Source: Herbidospora mongoliensis
GTDB taxonomy: Bacteria > Actinomycetota > Actinomycetes > Streptosporangiales > Streptosporangiaceae
Direction: 5' to 3'
Length of the DNA stretch: 64,000 bases
NCBI RefSeq assembly: GCF_001570545.1
Contig: NZ_BBXD01000011.1
Location: 248,001-312,000, forward strand
Within the stretch, counting starts at the first letter, position 1; every line of letters starts with the position of its first letter. The notes beneath the pieces are model-generated. The model saw nothing but the letters and a program-made list of their open reading frames with translations, made no database searches and had not been told where the DNA came from. Below, one piece after another: positions 18,047 through 25,618 of this stretch. Made by a program: the position numbers and the translations under genes.

Positions 18047-18193
18047 AGAGGCGGTGTTCCGTTGTTCGCGAATCCCAATGACTCCCCTTCGACCGCTCTC
18101 CTGGGGATCACACAACGGCGGCCACCGCGAGATCATTCGGAGTTTGTGAAGACAACCAAAGATCATGCGATGGCGGGCGGGAACTTTGATATC
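18047..18193 (+). pseudogene. Possible DUF397 remnant
   Basis: An open frame without a plausible start carries VPLFANPNDSPSTALLG and, after a run of Arg/Pro, SEFVKTTKD to GGNFD. DUF397 proteins of actinomycetes share the pattern N-S-K-D-P, a short strand, W-x2-F and a G-x-F-D end. The key Trp is absent. I rate this a weak similarity. The remaining sequence from 17698 to 18284 holds nothing I can support. Confidence 0.25.
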
Positions 18194-18284
18194 AGGTGTT
18201 ATGTTGTGGAGGAAGGTGGTTGCGCATCCGCCGTGGTGGGCCGCCAGTTTGTCAGCCTTTCCGCCCACGTCCTGGAGAGATGCG

Positions 18285-18491
18285 ATGACGAGCAACAACA
18301 TGCCTTCAGGCGCCGAAGGTCTCGGGATCTCGGGAAATCTCGGGGTCTGGCTCGCATTTGGCTCTATTTTCGGCACCACGGTCGGGATTTTTTTTGACAA
18401 CATCGCTCTCGGTGTCGCCCTGGGTTTGGCCCTGGGTTTGGTCGTCGGCTCCGTCTTCATCGCGCGAAGGAATGACGCCGGCGAATCCTGA
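18285..18491 (+). CDS. Small two-helix membrane protein
   Basis: 68 residues from ATG 18285, with GGAGAG 5-10 nt upstream, which decides against a longer in-frame start at 18165. Two hydrophobic helices (LGVWLAFGSIFGTTVGIFF and IALGVALGLALGLVVGSVF) are separated by an Asp-Asn turn. The second has a GxxxG/glycine-zipper pattern that usually signals tight helix packing. No family recognised. It lies between tRNA scars B and C, so it is probably element cargo. Confidence 0.6.
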   Translation: MTSNNMPSGAEGLGISGNLGVWLAFGSIFGTTVGIFFDNIALGVALGLALGLVVGSVFIARRNDAGES

Positions 18492-18680
18492 GCGCCGCGC
18501 CCGAGATATGTGCTGCGGGGTCGTAGGCGCCACCGGGGAGTCCAGGAAGCAACGCGACGGCGCTGGGGATGGTGGCCGCGTCAGGCGTTGGTCAGATCCA
18601 GCATCTCGGCCGTCTGCCCCTCGCTCCTCTCACCGGTGAGCTGAAATTCACAAGTACCGATGATCATATAGCGGCCGTTT

Positions 18681-18836
18681 TCACGTCACCTCGACCGCGA
18701 AGTGTCACTCGAGTACATCTCACGCCTGGTCGGTTACGCGAACACCCAGACGGCCTACCGCTTCCAGCTCCCATCTGTCCTGCTGCAAGGGGCGGAAGCC
18801 ATGGACGACATCTTCCCCATGAGCGGGGATACGTAG
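18681..18836 (+). pseudogene. Tyrosine integrase C-terminal remnant (element C)
   Basis: The plus-strand frame ending at TAG 18836 reads RHLDREVSLEYISRLVGYAN, then TQTAYRFQLPSV and GAEAMDDIFP. This is the end of a phage-type integrase: normally SLEEISRLVGH, a spacer, the catalytic Tyr in VYRxQLRP, and a final GAxxMDxIF. The Tyr is present, but the His is replaced by Tyr (GYAN) and about three residues before the catalytic Tyr are missing. No N-terminal part is visible. It ends 13 bp before the terminator next to tRNA fragment C, the expected int-att arrangement. Confidence 0.75.
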
Positions 18837-18849
18837 GCACCCAGTTAGA

Positions 18850-18890
18850 CACCACCCCCACTAAGCGATCATTAGTGGGGTGTGTTTTGT
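18850..18890. terminator. Intrinsic terminator beside tRNA fragment C
   Basis: CCCCACTAA pairs with TTAGTGGGG across GCGATCA, extended by ACACC/GGTGT with one bulged base. GTTTTGTTT follows on the plus strand. Confidence 0.75.
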
Positions 18891-18896
18891 TTATGC

Positions 18897-18951
18897 TGGT
18901 GGAGCCTGGGAGATTCGAACTCCTGAAATCCTGCTTGCAAAGCAGGCGCTC
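18897..18951 (-). tRNA. tRNA-Ala(TGC) 3' fragment C (best preserved attachment scar, not functional)
   Basis: The minus strand reads GAGCGCCTGC, the loop TTTGCAA, GCAGG, then the variable region, T-arm CAGGAGTTCGAATCTCCC and GGCTCCACCA. The anticodon stem CCTGC/GCAGG is perfect and the anticodon is TGC (Ala). The D-loop and 5' acceptor strand are absent; sequence upstream of GAGC is unrelated, so this is an att fragment and not a working tRNA. Confidence 0.75.
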
Positions 18952-18999
18952 ACCGTCCCCCTGACAGCGATCGAGTGGCCAGAGATGGTCGGGTGGCCG

Positions 19000-19213
19000 A
19001 CCACGCGAAGCCGTAGCGGAAGAAGCTTCACGAGCGAAGCGAGCAGCCGTCCGAGCGAAGCGAGGCCTTGCCGGGGAGCGCGAGGGGCGGAGCACCATCG
19101 CAAGGGAGCGCAGCGACCCCGGAGCGGTAGCGACGTCGGGCGCGAAGCGACCAGGGGGAGCGCGAGGGGGCGAAAGCCCCTTCGCATCGGGGGGCTCGGG
19201 GGGTCGTCCCCCC
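19000..19213. repeat. GAGCGAAGCGAG-type intergenic repeat block
   Basis: About 210 bp made of variations on GAGCGAAGCGAG, GGGAGCGCGAG and GAGCGCAGCGAC, closing with GGGGGG-TCGT-CCCCCC. The last 33 bp recur at 5935-5967. The block is compositionally unlike a coding sequence even though one plus frame stays open through it. It fills the space between tRNA fragment C and the acyl-CoA carboxylase operon. Confidence 0.6.
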
Positions 19214-19243
19214 GGATACCGCGCCAGCCCCCCCACAAACCCT

Positions 19244-19260
19244 TAAACTCACCGAACGTG
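19244..19260 (+). promoter_or_regulatory. -10 element and leaderless start of the carboxylase operon
   Basis: TAAACT at 19244-19249 fits the TANNNT -10 consensus, with transcription expected to begin about 7 nt downstream, essentially at the GTG at 19258. No ribosome site precedes that GTG, which fits leaderless translation. Confidence 0.45.
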
Positions 19261-20838
19261 ATCCAACCTCCCGACTCGGCGGAAACGCAGCAGCGACGTA
19301 CCGCGATGCTCGGCCGACTCGCCGAACTGGCGGCGGAGCACGCCAAAGCGGTCGAAGGCGGCGGCCAGAAGTACGTCGACCGTCATCACGCCCGGGGCAA
19401 GCTGCTGGCCCGTGAGCGCGTCGAACTGCTCCTCGACTCTGACGCGCCGTTCCTCGAACTGTCCCCGCTGGCCGCGTGGGGCTCCGACTTTCCCGTCGGC
19501 GCCAGTGTGGTCACCGGCATCGGCGTGGTCGAGGGGGTCGAGTGTGTCGTCGTCGCGAACGACCCGACCGTCCGGGGTGGCGCGTCGAACCCGTGGACGC
19601 TGCGCAAGACGCTGCGGGCCACCCAGATCGCGCTGGAGAACCGGCTGCCGCTGATCAATCTGGTCGAGTCGGGGGGTGCCGACCTGCCGACCCAGAAGGA
19701 GATCTTCATCCCGGGTGGCCGGATGTTCCGTGACCTGACCCGGCTGTCGGCGGCGGGCGTCCCGACGATCGCGCTGGTCTTCGGCAACTCGACGGCCGGC
19801 GGCGCCTACGTGCCGGGTATGTCCGATCATGTGGTGATGGTCAGGGAACGTGCCAAGGTGTTCCTCGGTGGGCCGCCGCTGGTCAAGGTCGCGACCGGTG
19901 AGGACGCCGACGACGAGTCGCTCGGCGGCGCCGAGATGCACGCCCGCGACTCCGGCCTGGCCGACTATCTCGCGGAGTCGGAACACGACGCCATCAGGAT
20001 CGGCCGCGACATCGTCAAGCGGCTGAACTGGCGGAAGAAGGGCCGTGAGCCGAAAGCCTCGAAGCCGCCGTTGCTCGACGAGGACGGCCTGCTCGGCATC
20101 GTGCCGGAGGATCTGCGGATCCCGTTCGACCCGCGTGAGGTCATCGGGAGAATCGCCGACGGCAGCGAGTTCGACGAGTTCAAGCCGCTCTACGGTCCCA
20201 GCCTGGTCACCGGCTGGGCCACGATCCACGGCCACGAGGTCGGCATCCTGGCCAACGCGCAGGGCGTGCTGTTCAGCCAGGAGGCGCAGAAGGCCGCCCA
20301 GTTCATCCAGCTCGCCAATCAGGCGCGCACACCCTTGCTGTTCCTGCAGAACACCACGGGCTACATGGTGGGCAAGGACTACGAGCGGGCGGGGATCATC
20401 AAGCACGGCTCGATGATGATCAATGCCGTGTCGAACTCCACGGTGCCGCACCTGACGATCGTCATGGGCGCCAGCTACGGCGCGGGGAACTACGGGATGT
20501 GCGGGCGGGCGTACGACCCCCGGTTCCTGTTCACCTGGCCGAGCGCGAAGTCTGCCGTGATGGGGCCCGCGCAGCTCGCCGGGGTGCTGTCGATCGTGGG
20601 GCGGGCCGCCGCCGAGGCGCGTGGGCAGGCGTTCGACGAGGAGGGCGACGCGGCGATGCGGGCCATGGTCGAGGCGCAGGTCGAGACCGAGTCGCTGCCG
20701 TTCTTCCTGTCCGGCCGCCTCTACGACGACGGCGTGATCGACCCGCGCGACACCCGTACCGTCATTGGATTGTGCCTGTCCGCCATCGGCTCGGCCGCCG
20801 AGTCGCCCGCCGCCGGTTTCGGCGTCTTCCGGATGTGA
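19258..20838 (+). CDS. Acyl-CoA carboxylase carboxyltransferase (beta) subunit
   Basis: 526 residues, the usual size of methylcrotonyl-/geranyl-/propionyl-CoA carboxylase beta chains. The N-terminal carboxyltransferase half has GGGQKYVDRHHARGKLLARE and the oxyanion-hole region [16 protein letters not shown]. The C-terminal half has LLFLQNTTGYMVG and MGASYGAGNYGMCGRAY. GTG 19258 was chosen because the frame upstream runs through a repeat block and a tRNA scar. It heads a tight four-gene operon (alpha chain 5 bp downstream, then enoyl-CoA hydratase and AtuA). That context favours a branched or terpenoid acyl-CoA substrate, as in the Pseudomonas Atu pathway, but the leucine-type MCC cannot be excluded by sequence alone. 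Confidence 0.9.
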   Translation: MIQPPDSAETQQRRTAMLGRLAELAAEHAKAVEGGGQKYVDRHHARGKLLARERVELLLDSDAPFLELSPLAAWGSDFPVGASVVTGIGVVEGVECVVVANDPTVRGGASNPWTLRKTLRATQIALENRLPLINLVESGGADLPTQKEIFIPGGRMFRDLTRLSAAGVPTIALVFGNSTAGGAYVPGMSDHVVMVRERAKVFLGGPPLVKVATGEDADDESLGGAEMHARDSGLADYLAESEHDAIRIGRDIVKRLNWRKKGREPKASKPPLLDEDGLLGIVPEDLRIPFDPREVIGRIADGSEFDEFKPLYGPSLVTGWATIHGHEVGILANAQGVLFSQEAQKAAQFIQLANQARTPLLFLQNTTGYMVGKDYERAGIIKHGSMMINAVSNSTVPHLTIVMGASYGAGNYGMCGRAYDPRFLFTWPSAKSAVMGPAQLAGVLSIVGRAAAEARGQAFDEEGDAAMRAMVEAQVETESLPFFLSGRLYDDGVIDPRDTRTVIGLCLSAIGSAAESPAAGFGVFRM

Positions 20839-20843
20839 GTCAG

Positions 20844-22796
20844 ATGATCAGACGGGTTCTGGTGGCCAACCGCGGCGAGATCGCCCGGCGGGTGATCCGC
20901 GCGTGCGACGCGCTGGGCATCGAGACGGTGGCGGTGTTCAGCGACGCCGACGCCGGGTCGCGGCATGTCGCCGAAGCCGGGTCGGCGGTACGACTGTCCA
21001 AGTACACGGATGTGGAGAAGCTGGTCTCCGCGGCCAGGGCCGCGGGCGCCGACGCGGTGCACCCCGGTTACGGGTTCCTGTCGGAGGACGCCGGGTTCGC
21101 GCGGGCGGTGATCGAGGCGGGGCTGACCTGGATCGGGCCCTCCCCCGAGGCCATCGCGGCGATGGGCGACAAGATCGAGGCCAAGGCGCTGATGGCCGAG
21201 GCGGGGGTGCCTCTCCTGCCGACCCTGGCATTCGGGGGCGCGTTCACCGAACCGCCGGCCGATCTCACCTACCCGCTGCTGCTGAAGGCGTCGGCGGGAG
21301 GCGGCGGGCGCGGGATGCGGATCGTCCGGTCGGCCGAGGAGCTCGCCGAGGCGCTGGAGTCGGCGGGGCGCGAGGCCGCGGCGGCGTTCGGCGACGGGAC
21401 CATGTTCGCCGAGCCGCTGCTGGAGCAGGCCAGGCACGTCGAGGTACAGATCCTCGCCGACACGCACGGCACCGTCTGGGCGCTCGGCGAGCGCGAGTGC
21501 TCGATCCAGCGGCGTCACCAGAAGGTCCTGGAGGAGGCGCCCTCCCCTGGCGTGACCCCGGAGCTGCGCCGTTCGCTGGCCGAGGCGGCGGTGAACGCGG
21601 CCCGCGCGATCGGCTACACCGGCGCGGGGACCGTCGAGTTCCTGCTGGCAGACGGCCAGTTCCACTTCCTGGAGATGAACACCCGGCTCCAGGTGGAGCA
21701 CCCGGTGACCGAGGCCGTCTACGGCGTCGACCTGGTGCGCCTGCAGATCGAGATCGCCGAGGGCGCCGCCCTGCCCGGCCTGCCGCCGAGCCCGGTGGGC
21801 CACGCCATCGAGGTGCGGCTCTACGCCGAGAACCCGGCCGACGGCTGGAACCCCCAGAGCGGCACGATGCACCGGTTCGAGGTGCCCGGCGTGGAGGCCG
21901 AGTTCGGCGAAGGCGGCCTGCGGCTCGATTCCGGCATCGTCTCGGGCGACGAGATCGGCACCTTCTACGACCCGATGCTGGCCAAGGTCATCGCCTACGC
22001 CCCCACGCGGGAAGCGGCGGCGCGCAGGCTGGCCACCGCGCTGGCCTTCGCGAAGATCCACGGGCCGACGACCAACCGCGATCTTCTCGTACGCGTCCTG
22101 CGGCACCCCGAGTTCCTCCAGGGCATGACCGACACGGGCTTCCTGACCCGCCACGGCCTGCCAGTCGAGCAGGAGCCCGACGCTGACGCCCGGCAGCTCT
22201 TCGCTCCCCTCGCGGGCGTCGAGGCCGTGCGTCTCTCCGCGCTGGCGGCGGCGCTGGCGCAGGCGGCGAAACCCAGAAGGACACTCGGCGACCTGCCCAC
22301 CGGCTGGCGCAACGTCGTCTCACAACCGCATAAAGTCCAGTTCGCCGAGGCCGGCGAGATCACCTATCTCCACACCCGCGACGGCCTGAAGTCCTCCCCC
22401 GAGGCCACCTTCATCTCCGCCTCGGAAGACGAGGTCGTGCTGGAGATCTCCGGCGTGCGCCGGGTGTTCGACGTCGCCTTCTACGACGGTGCCGTGTACG
22501 TCGACTCCTCGCTCGGCCCGGTTCGGCTGACCCCCCTCGCGAGGCTGCCGGTGCCGGTGGTGCAGACTCCTCCTGGGTCGTTGCCCGCCCCGATGCCCGG
22601 CACCGTGCTGCGGGTCGAGGTCGGCGTGGGTGACGAGGTGAAACCTGGGCAGACGGTCGTGGTGCTGGAAGCCATGAAGATGGAACATCGCATCACGGCT
22701 CCCGCCGAGGGGGTGGTGGCCGAGCTGACCGCCGTCGCGGGGCGGCAGGTCGACGCGGGCACAACCCTGGCGGTGATCAAGGAAGTGACACAGTGA
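20844..22796 (+). CDS. Acyl-CoA carboxylase alpha subunit (biotin carboxylase + BCCP)
   Basis: 650 residues from ATG 20844. The biotin carboxylase domain (residues 1 to about 445) starts VLVANRGEIARRVIRA, with the ATP-grasp glycine loop KASAGGGGRGM and the catalytic EMNTRLQVEHPVTE. A linker/BT domain follows, then a C-terminal biotinyl domain with the biotin-accepting Lys in EAMKMEH near residue 613. It forms a holoenzyme with the beta chain encoded just upstream. It overlaps the enoyl-CoA hydratase gene by GTGA, showing translational coupling. Confidence 0.93.
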   Translation: MIRRVLVANRGEIARRVIRACDALGIETVAVFSDADAGSRHVAEAGSAVRLSKYTDVEKLVSAARAAGADAVHPGYGFLSEDAGFARAVIEAGLTWIGPSPEAIAAMGDKIEAKALMAEAGVPLLPTLAFGGAFTEPPADLTYPLLLKASAGGGGRGMRIVRSAEELAEALESAGREAAAAFGDGTMFAEPLLEQARHVEVQILADTHGTVWALGERECSIQRRHQKVLEEAPSPGVTPELRRSLAEAAVNAARAIGYTGAGTVEFLLADGQFHFLEMNTRLQVEHPVTEAVYGVDLVRLQIEIAEGAALPGLPPSPVGHAIEVRLYAENPADGWNPQSGTMHRFEVPGVEAEFGEGGLRLDSGIVSGDEIGTFYDPMLAKVIAYAPTREAAARRLATALAFAKIHGPTTNRDLLVRVLRHPEFLQGMTDTGFLTRHGLPVEQEPDADARQLFAPLAGVEAVRLSALAAALAQAAKPRRTLGDLPTGWRNVVSQPHKVQFAEAGEITYLHTRDGLKSSPEATFISASEDEVVLEISGVRRVFDVAFYDGAVYVDSSLGPVRLTPLARLPVPVVQTPPGSLPAPMPGTVLRVEVGVGDEVKPGQTVVVLEAMKMEHRITAPAEGVVAELTAVAGRQVDAGTTLAVIKEVTQ

Positions 22797-23554
22797 CCGA
22801 GGTCGTACACCTGACGGTCGAGCGGGGAGTGGCCACGGTCACTCTCGACTCGCCGCGCAACCGCAACGCCCTGTCGCGTCAGCTCGTCGAGGAGCTGTCG
22901 GCCCATCTTGAGGCGGCGGGGTCCGACGACGACGTCCGGGCGGTGCTGCTGACCCACACGGGCCCGGTGTTCTGCGCCGGGGCCGACCTGTCGGAGGCCG
23001 CGGCCGAGGGCATGGAGGCGGGCACCCGCCGGATGATCGAACTGTTCACGCTGGTCGTCGAGCTGCCCAAGCCGGTCGTCTGCCGGATCGCGGGCAAGGC
23101 ACGGGCGGGCGGGCTCGGCCTGCTCGGCGCGTGTGACATCGTCGTCGCCGACGACGGCGGCGACTACGCGTTCTCCGAGGCCCGCCTCGGGCTCGCCCCC
23201 GCGATGATCTCGCTGACCCTGCTGCCGCGCCTCGACGGCCGGGCCGCCGGGCGCTACTTCATCACCGGCGAGACGTTCGGCGCGATGGAGGCCCAGCGCA
23301 TGGGCCTGCTGACCCAGGCGGTCCCGCTGCCGCAGCTCGACGACACGGTGGAGACGGTCCTCGAAGGCCTGCGCGCCGCCTCGCCGCAGGGTCTGGCGGA
23401 GTCGAAGCGGCTGGTCACCGAGCCGGTGCGGAGGCTGCTGGCCGAACGCGGCGACGAGATGGCGACCCTGTCCGCGAAGCTCTTCTCCTCGCCCGAGGCC
23501 CGGGAGGGTATGAGCGCGTTCCTGCAGAAGCGCCCGCCCGCCTGGGCCGTCTGA
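22793..23554 (+). CDS. Enoyl-CoA hydratase/isomerase family protein
   Basis: 253 residues of the crotonase fold. The oxyanion-hole strand VFCAGADLSE and the second conserved loop AGGLGLLGACDIVVADD are both visible, with EARLGLAPAM after it. Its start GTG overlaps the alpha-chain stop (GTGA), and its stop overlaps the ATG of the AtuA gene. In the Atu pathway the analogous AtuE hydrates isohexenyl-glutaconyl-CoA after carboxylation; in leucine degradation the equivalent is methylglutaconyl-CoA hydratase. Position after a carboxylase supports one of these, but the substrate is inferred. Confidence 0.88.
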   Translation: MTEVVHLTVERGVATVTLDSPRNRNALSRQLVEELSAHLEAAGSDDDVRAVLLTHTGPVFCAGADLSEAAAEGMEAGTRRMIELFTLVVELPKPVVCRIAGKARAGGLGLLGACDIVVADDGGDYAFSEARLGLAPAMISLTLLPRLDGRAAGRYFITGETFGAMEAQRMGLLTQAVPLPQLDDTVETVLEGLRAASPQGLAESKRLVTEPVRRLLAERGDEMATLSAKLFSSPEAREGMSAFLQKRPPAWAV

Positions 23555-25245
23555 TGCTCCGCGTCGCCAACTGCTCTGGCTTCTACGGCGACCGCCTCTC
23601 GGCCGCGAGAGAGCAGGTCGAAGGCGGTCACATCGACGTCCTGACGGGTGACTGGCTGGCCGAGCTGACGATGCTGATCCTGGCCGGGAACCGGCTGAAG
23701 GGCCGTCCCGGCTACGCGACCACGTTCGTGAAGCAGCTCGCCGACGTGCTGGGCACCTGCCTCGACCGCGGCATCAAGGTCGTGTCGAACGCGGGCGGCC
23801 TCGACCCGGCGGCCTGCGCCCAGGCCGTCAGGGATCTCGGTCTTCCCGCCAAGGTCGCGACCGTGACCGGCGACGACCTGATGCCCCGGCTGCCGGAGCT
23901 GGGCCCGCTGGTCAACCTCGACACCGGCGAGACCCTCACGGCGGGCCCGATCACCGCCAACGCCTACCTGGGCGGTTTCCCGATCGCCGCCGCGCTCTCG
24001 GCCGGCGCCGACGTCGTGGTGACCGGCCGCGTCACCGACGCGGCCCTCGTCACCGGGCCGGGAATCTGGCGGTACGGCTGGCGCCCCACCGACCTCGACG
24101 CGCTCGCCGGATCGGTGGTGGCGGGCCACATCATCGAATGCGGCTGCCAGGCCACCGGCGGCAACTACTCCTTCTTCGAGGAGATCCCCGACCTGGCCCA
24201 CTGCGGCTTCCCCATCGCCGAACTCCACGACGACGGCTCCTGCGTCATCACCAAACACCCGGGCACCGGCGGCACGGTCACCGTGGGGACCGTCACCGCC
24301 CAGCTCCTGTACGAGATCAGCGGCCCCTCCTACCCGGGCCCCGACGTGACGGCCCGGTTCGACACGATCCGCCTGATGCAGGACGGCCCCGACCGCGTGT
24401 CGGTCAGCGGTGTGCGGGGTGACTCACCCCCGCCGACCTTGAAGGCCGCCGTCAACGTGCTGGGCGGCTATCGCAACACGATGACCCTGGTGGTGACCGG
24501 TCTCGACGTCGCCGGGAAGGCCCGGGTCGCCGAGGAGGCCATCTGGGCGCGCGTGCCCAGGGAGAGCTTCGAGCAGACGTACACGGAACTGACCGGAGAC
24601 CTGCTCCGGATCACGGTCATGGACTCCGACCGGCGCAAGGCCGGCCGCCTCTTCTCCTCCGCCGTGGTGGAGACGGGCCTGGCCAGCTATCCCGGCTTCC
24701 ACGGGCTGACCCCGCCCGGCGACGCGTCCCCCTACGGCGTCTACTGGCCGGTCGCGGTCCCCCGCGAGTCGGTGCACGTCGAGGTGGCCCTCGACGGCTC
24801 GGCGATCCCCTTCGGGGATGACGCGCCTGAGAACGCCCCCCGGGTGCCGCGCGCGCCACTCCCCGACGCGCCCGCGGAGGCCGGGCCGTGGTTCTCCCCG
24901 CCGATGCCGATCCCGCTGTCCGTGGAGGAAGAGCTCCGACCTCTGGGCCTGATCGCCGGTGCCCGGTCGGGTGACAAGGGCGGCAACGCGAACCTCGGCG
25001 TGTGGGTGCGGAATCCGGATCACTACGCCTGGCTCGCGAGCTACCTGACGGCCGACCGGCTGCCGGAGTTGCTTCCGGAAGTCGCCGGATTGCGCGTCGA
25101 CCGCTTCGTCTTCCCCAATCTGCTCGCGGTCAATTTCGTGGTGCACGGCCTGCTCGGCCGGGGCGTCGCCGCCAGCCCGCTGATGGACGCCCAGGCCAAA
25201 GCGCTCGGTGAGCGCCTGCGCGCGATACCGGTTCCGTTGCCCTGA
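23554..25245 (+). CDS. AtuA family protein (DUF1446, acyclic terpene utilisation)
   Basis: 563 residues. The DUF1446/AtuA domain covers about residues 1-440 (ANCSGFYGDRLSAAREQ, DVLTGDWLAELTM, VVSNAGGLDPAACA, GRVTDAAL). A smaller AtuA-like C-terminal domain begins at about residue 465 (GLIAGARSGDKGGNANLGVW) and ends near the C-terminus; in other organisms this part can be a separate protein. AtuA is required for citronellol/geraniol growth in Pseudomonas but its reaction is not established. It is the last gene of the operon, with a TGATG overlap to the hydratase gene. Confidence 0.88.
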   Translation: MLRVANCSGFYGDRLSAAREQVEGGHIDVLTGDWLAELTMLILAGNRLKGRPGYATTFVKQLADVLGTCLDRGIKVVSNAGGLDPAACAQAVRDLGLPAKVATVTGDDLMPRLPELGPLVNLDTGETLTAGPITANAYLGGFPIAAALSAGADVVVTGRVTDAALVTGPGIWRYGWRPTDLDALAGSVVAGHIIECGCQATGGNYSFFEEIPDLAHCGFPIAELHDDGSCVITKHPGTGGTVTVGTVTAQLLYEISGPSYPGPDVTARFDTIRLMQDGPDRVSVSGVRGDSPPPTLKAAVNVLGGYRNTMTLVVTGLDVAGKARVAEEAIWARVPRESFEQTYTELTGDLLRITVMDSDRRKAGRLFSSAVVETGLASYPGFHGLTPPGDASPYGVYWPVAVPRESVHVEVALDGSAIPFGDDAPENAPRVPRAPLPDAPAEAGPWFSPPMPIPLSVEEELRPLGLIAGARSGDKGGNANLGVWVRNPDHYAWLASYLTADRLPELLPEVAGLRVDRFVFPNLLAVNFVVHGLLGRGVAASPLMDAQAKALGERLRAIPVPLP

Positions 25246-25292
25246 GTCCATACCGCAATCGGAACCGGACCCCGACGAAACGTGAGCCCTCC

Positions 25293-25310
25293 TACAATTG
25301 CTCGCAATTG
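25293..25310 (+). promoter_or_regulatory. -10 box overlapping an inverted repeat
   Basis: TACAAT at 25293-25298 is a strong -10 candidate. It overlaps CAATTGC-TC-GCAATTG (25295-25310), a 7-bp-arm inverted repeat. GCAATTGC appears again at 26478, just after the XRE gene. This looks like an autoregulatory site for the 25334/25619 module. Confidence 0.45.
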
Positions 25311-25333
25311 CGGCTGTACGGAAGGACACTGCC

Positions 25334-25540
25334 ATGCGCCTCCGCTTCCTCGGCACCACCTCCGAGGCCACCTCGTGCCCCACGCTCTACGAGACCGACC
25401 GCGGCACCATCGTCGTGCAGGGCACCCTGCTGGTGGACCCGGAGGCCAGGGCCGATCTCCGGCACCTCGCCGACGACGAGACGGCGGTCGAGGTCCCGCG
25501 TGAGCTCCTGGTCGAGATCGCCCGGAAGGTCTTGACCTGA
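25334..25540 (+). CDS. Small companion protein of an XRE/DUF5753 regulator
   Basis: 68 residues from ATG 25334, with GAAGGAC 5-9 nt upstream. The pattern TTSEATSCPTLYETDRGTIV, then VQGTLLVDPEAR and a VEVPRELL end, is typical of short actinomycete proteins found beside XRE/DUF5753 regulators; the role of these is unknown. It is separated from the XRE gene by 78 bp containing a perfect palindrome. Confidence 0.7.
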   Translation: MRLRFLGTTSEATSCPTLYETDRGTIVVQGTLLVDPEARADLRHLADDETAVEVPRELLVEIARKVLT

Positions 25541-25548
25541 TCACGATT

Positions 25549-25560
25549 AGGGAGCTCCCT
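25549..25560. promoter_or_regulatory. Perfect 12-bp palindrome before the XRE gene
   Basis: AGGGAGCTCCCT lies between the small companion gene and the regulator, with TTGACC 11 bp upstream and CCCTAT overlapping its right half. A homodimeric XRE protein is a natural candidate to bind it. Function inferred. Confidence 0.45.
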
Positions 25561-25618
25561 ATGGCCTGAGTGACGAGCCGCGGTCTAGCTTGGTCCGCAC
25601 CATGCCGAAAGGGATCGA

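Noticed and set aside
18897-18951. Intact tRNA-Ala gene
   Set aside because: The 5' acceptor strand and D-arm are missing, so only an attachment-site fragment can be claimed.
18880-19257. Upstream extension of the acyl-CoA carboxylase beta ORF
   Set aside because: The frame runs through a tRNA scar and a GC repeat block and lacks homology; GTG 19258 is the better start.
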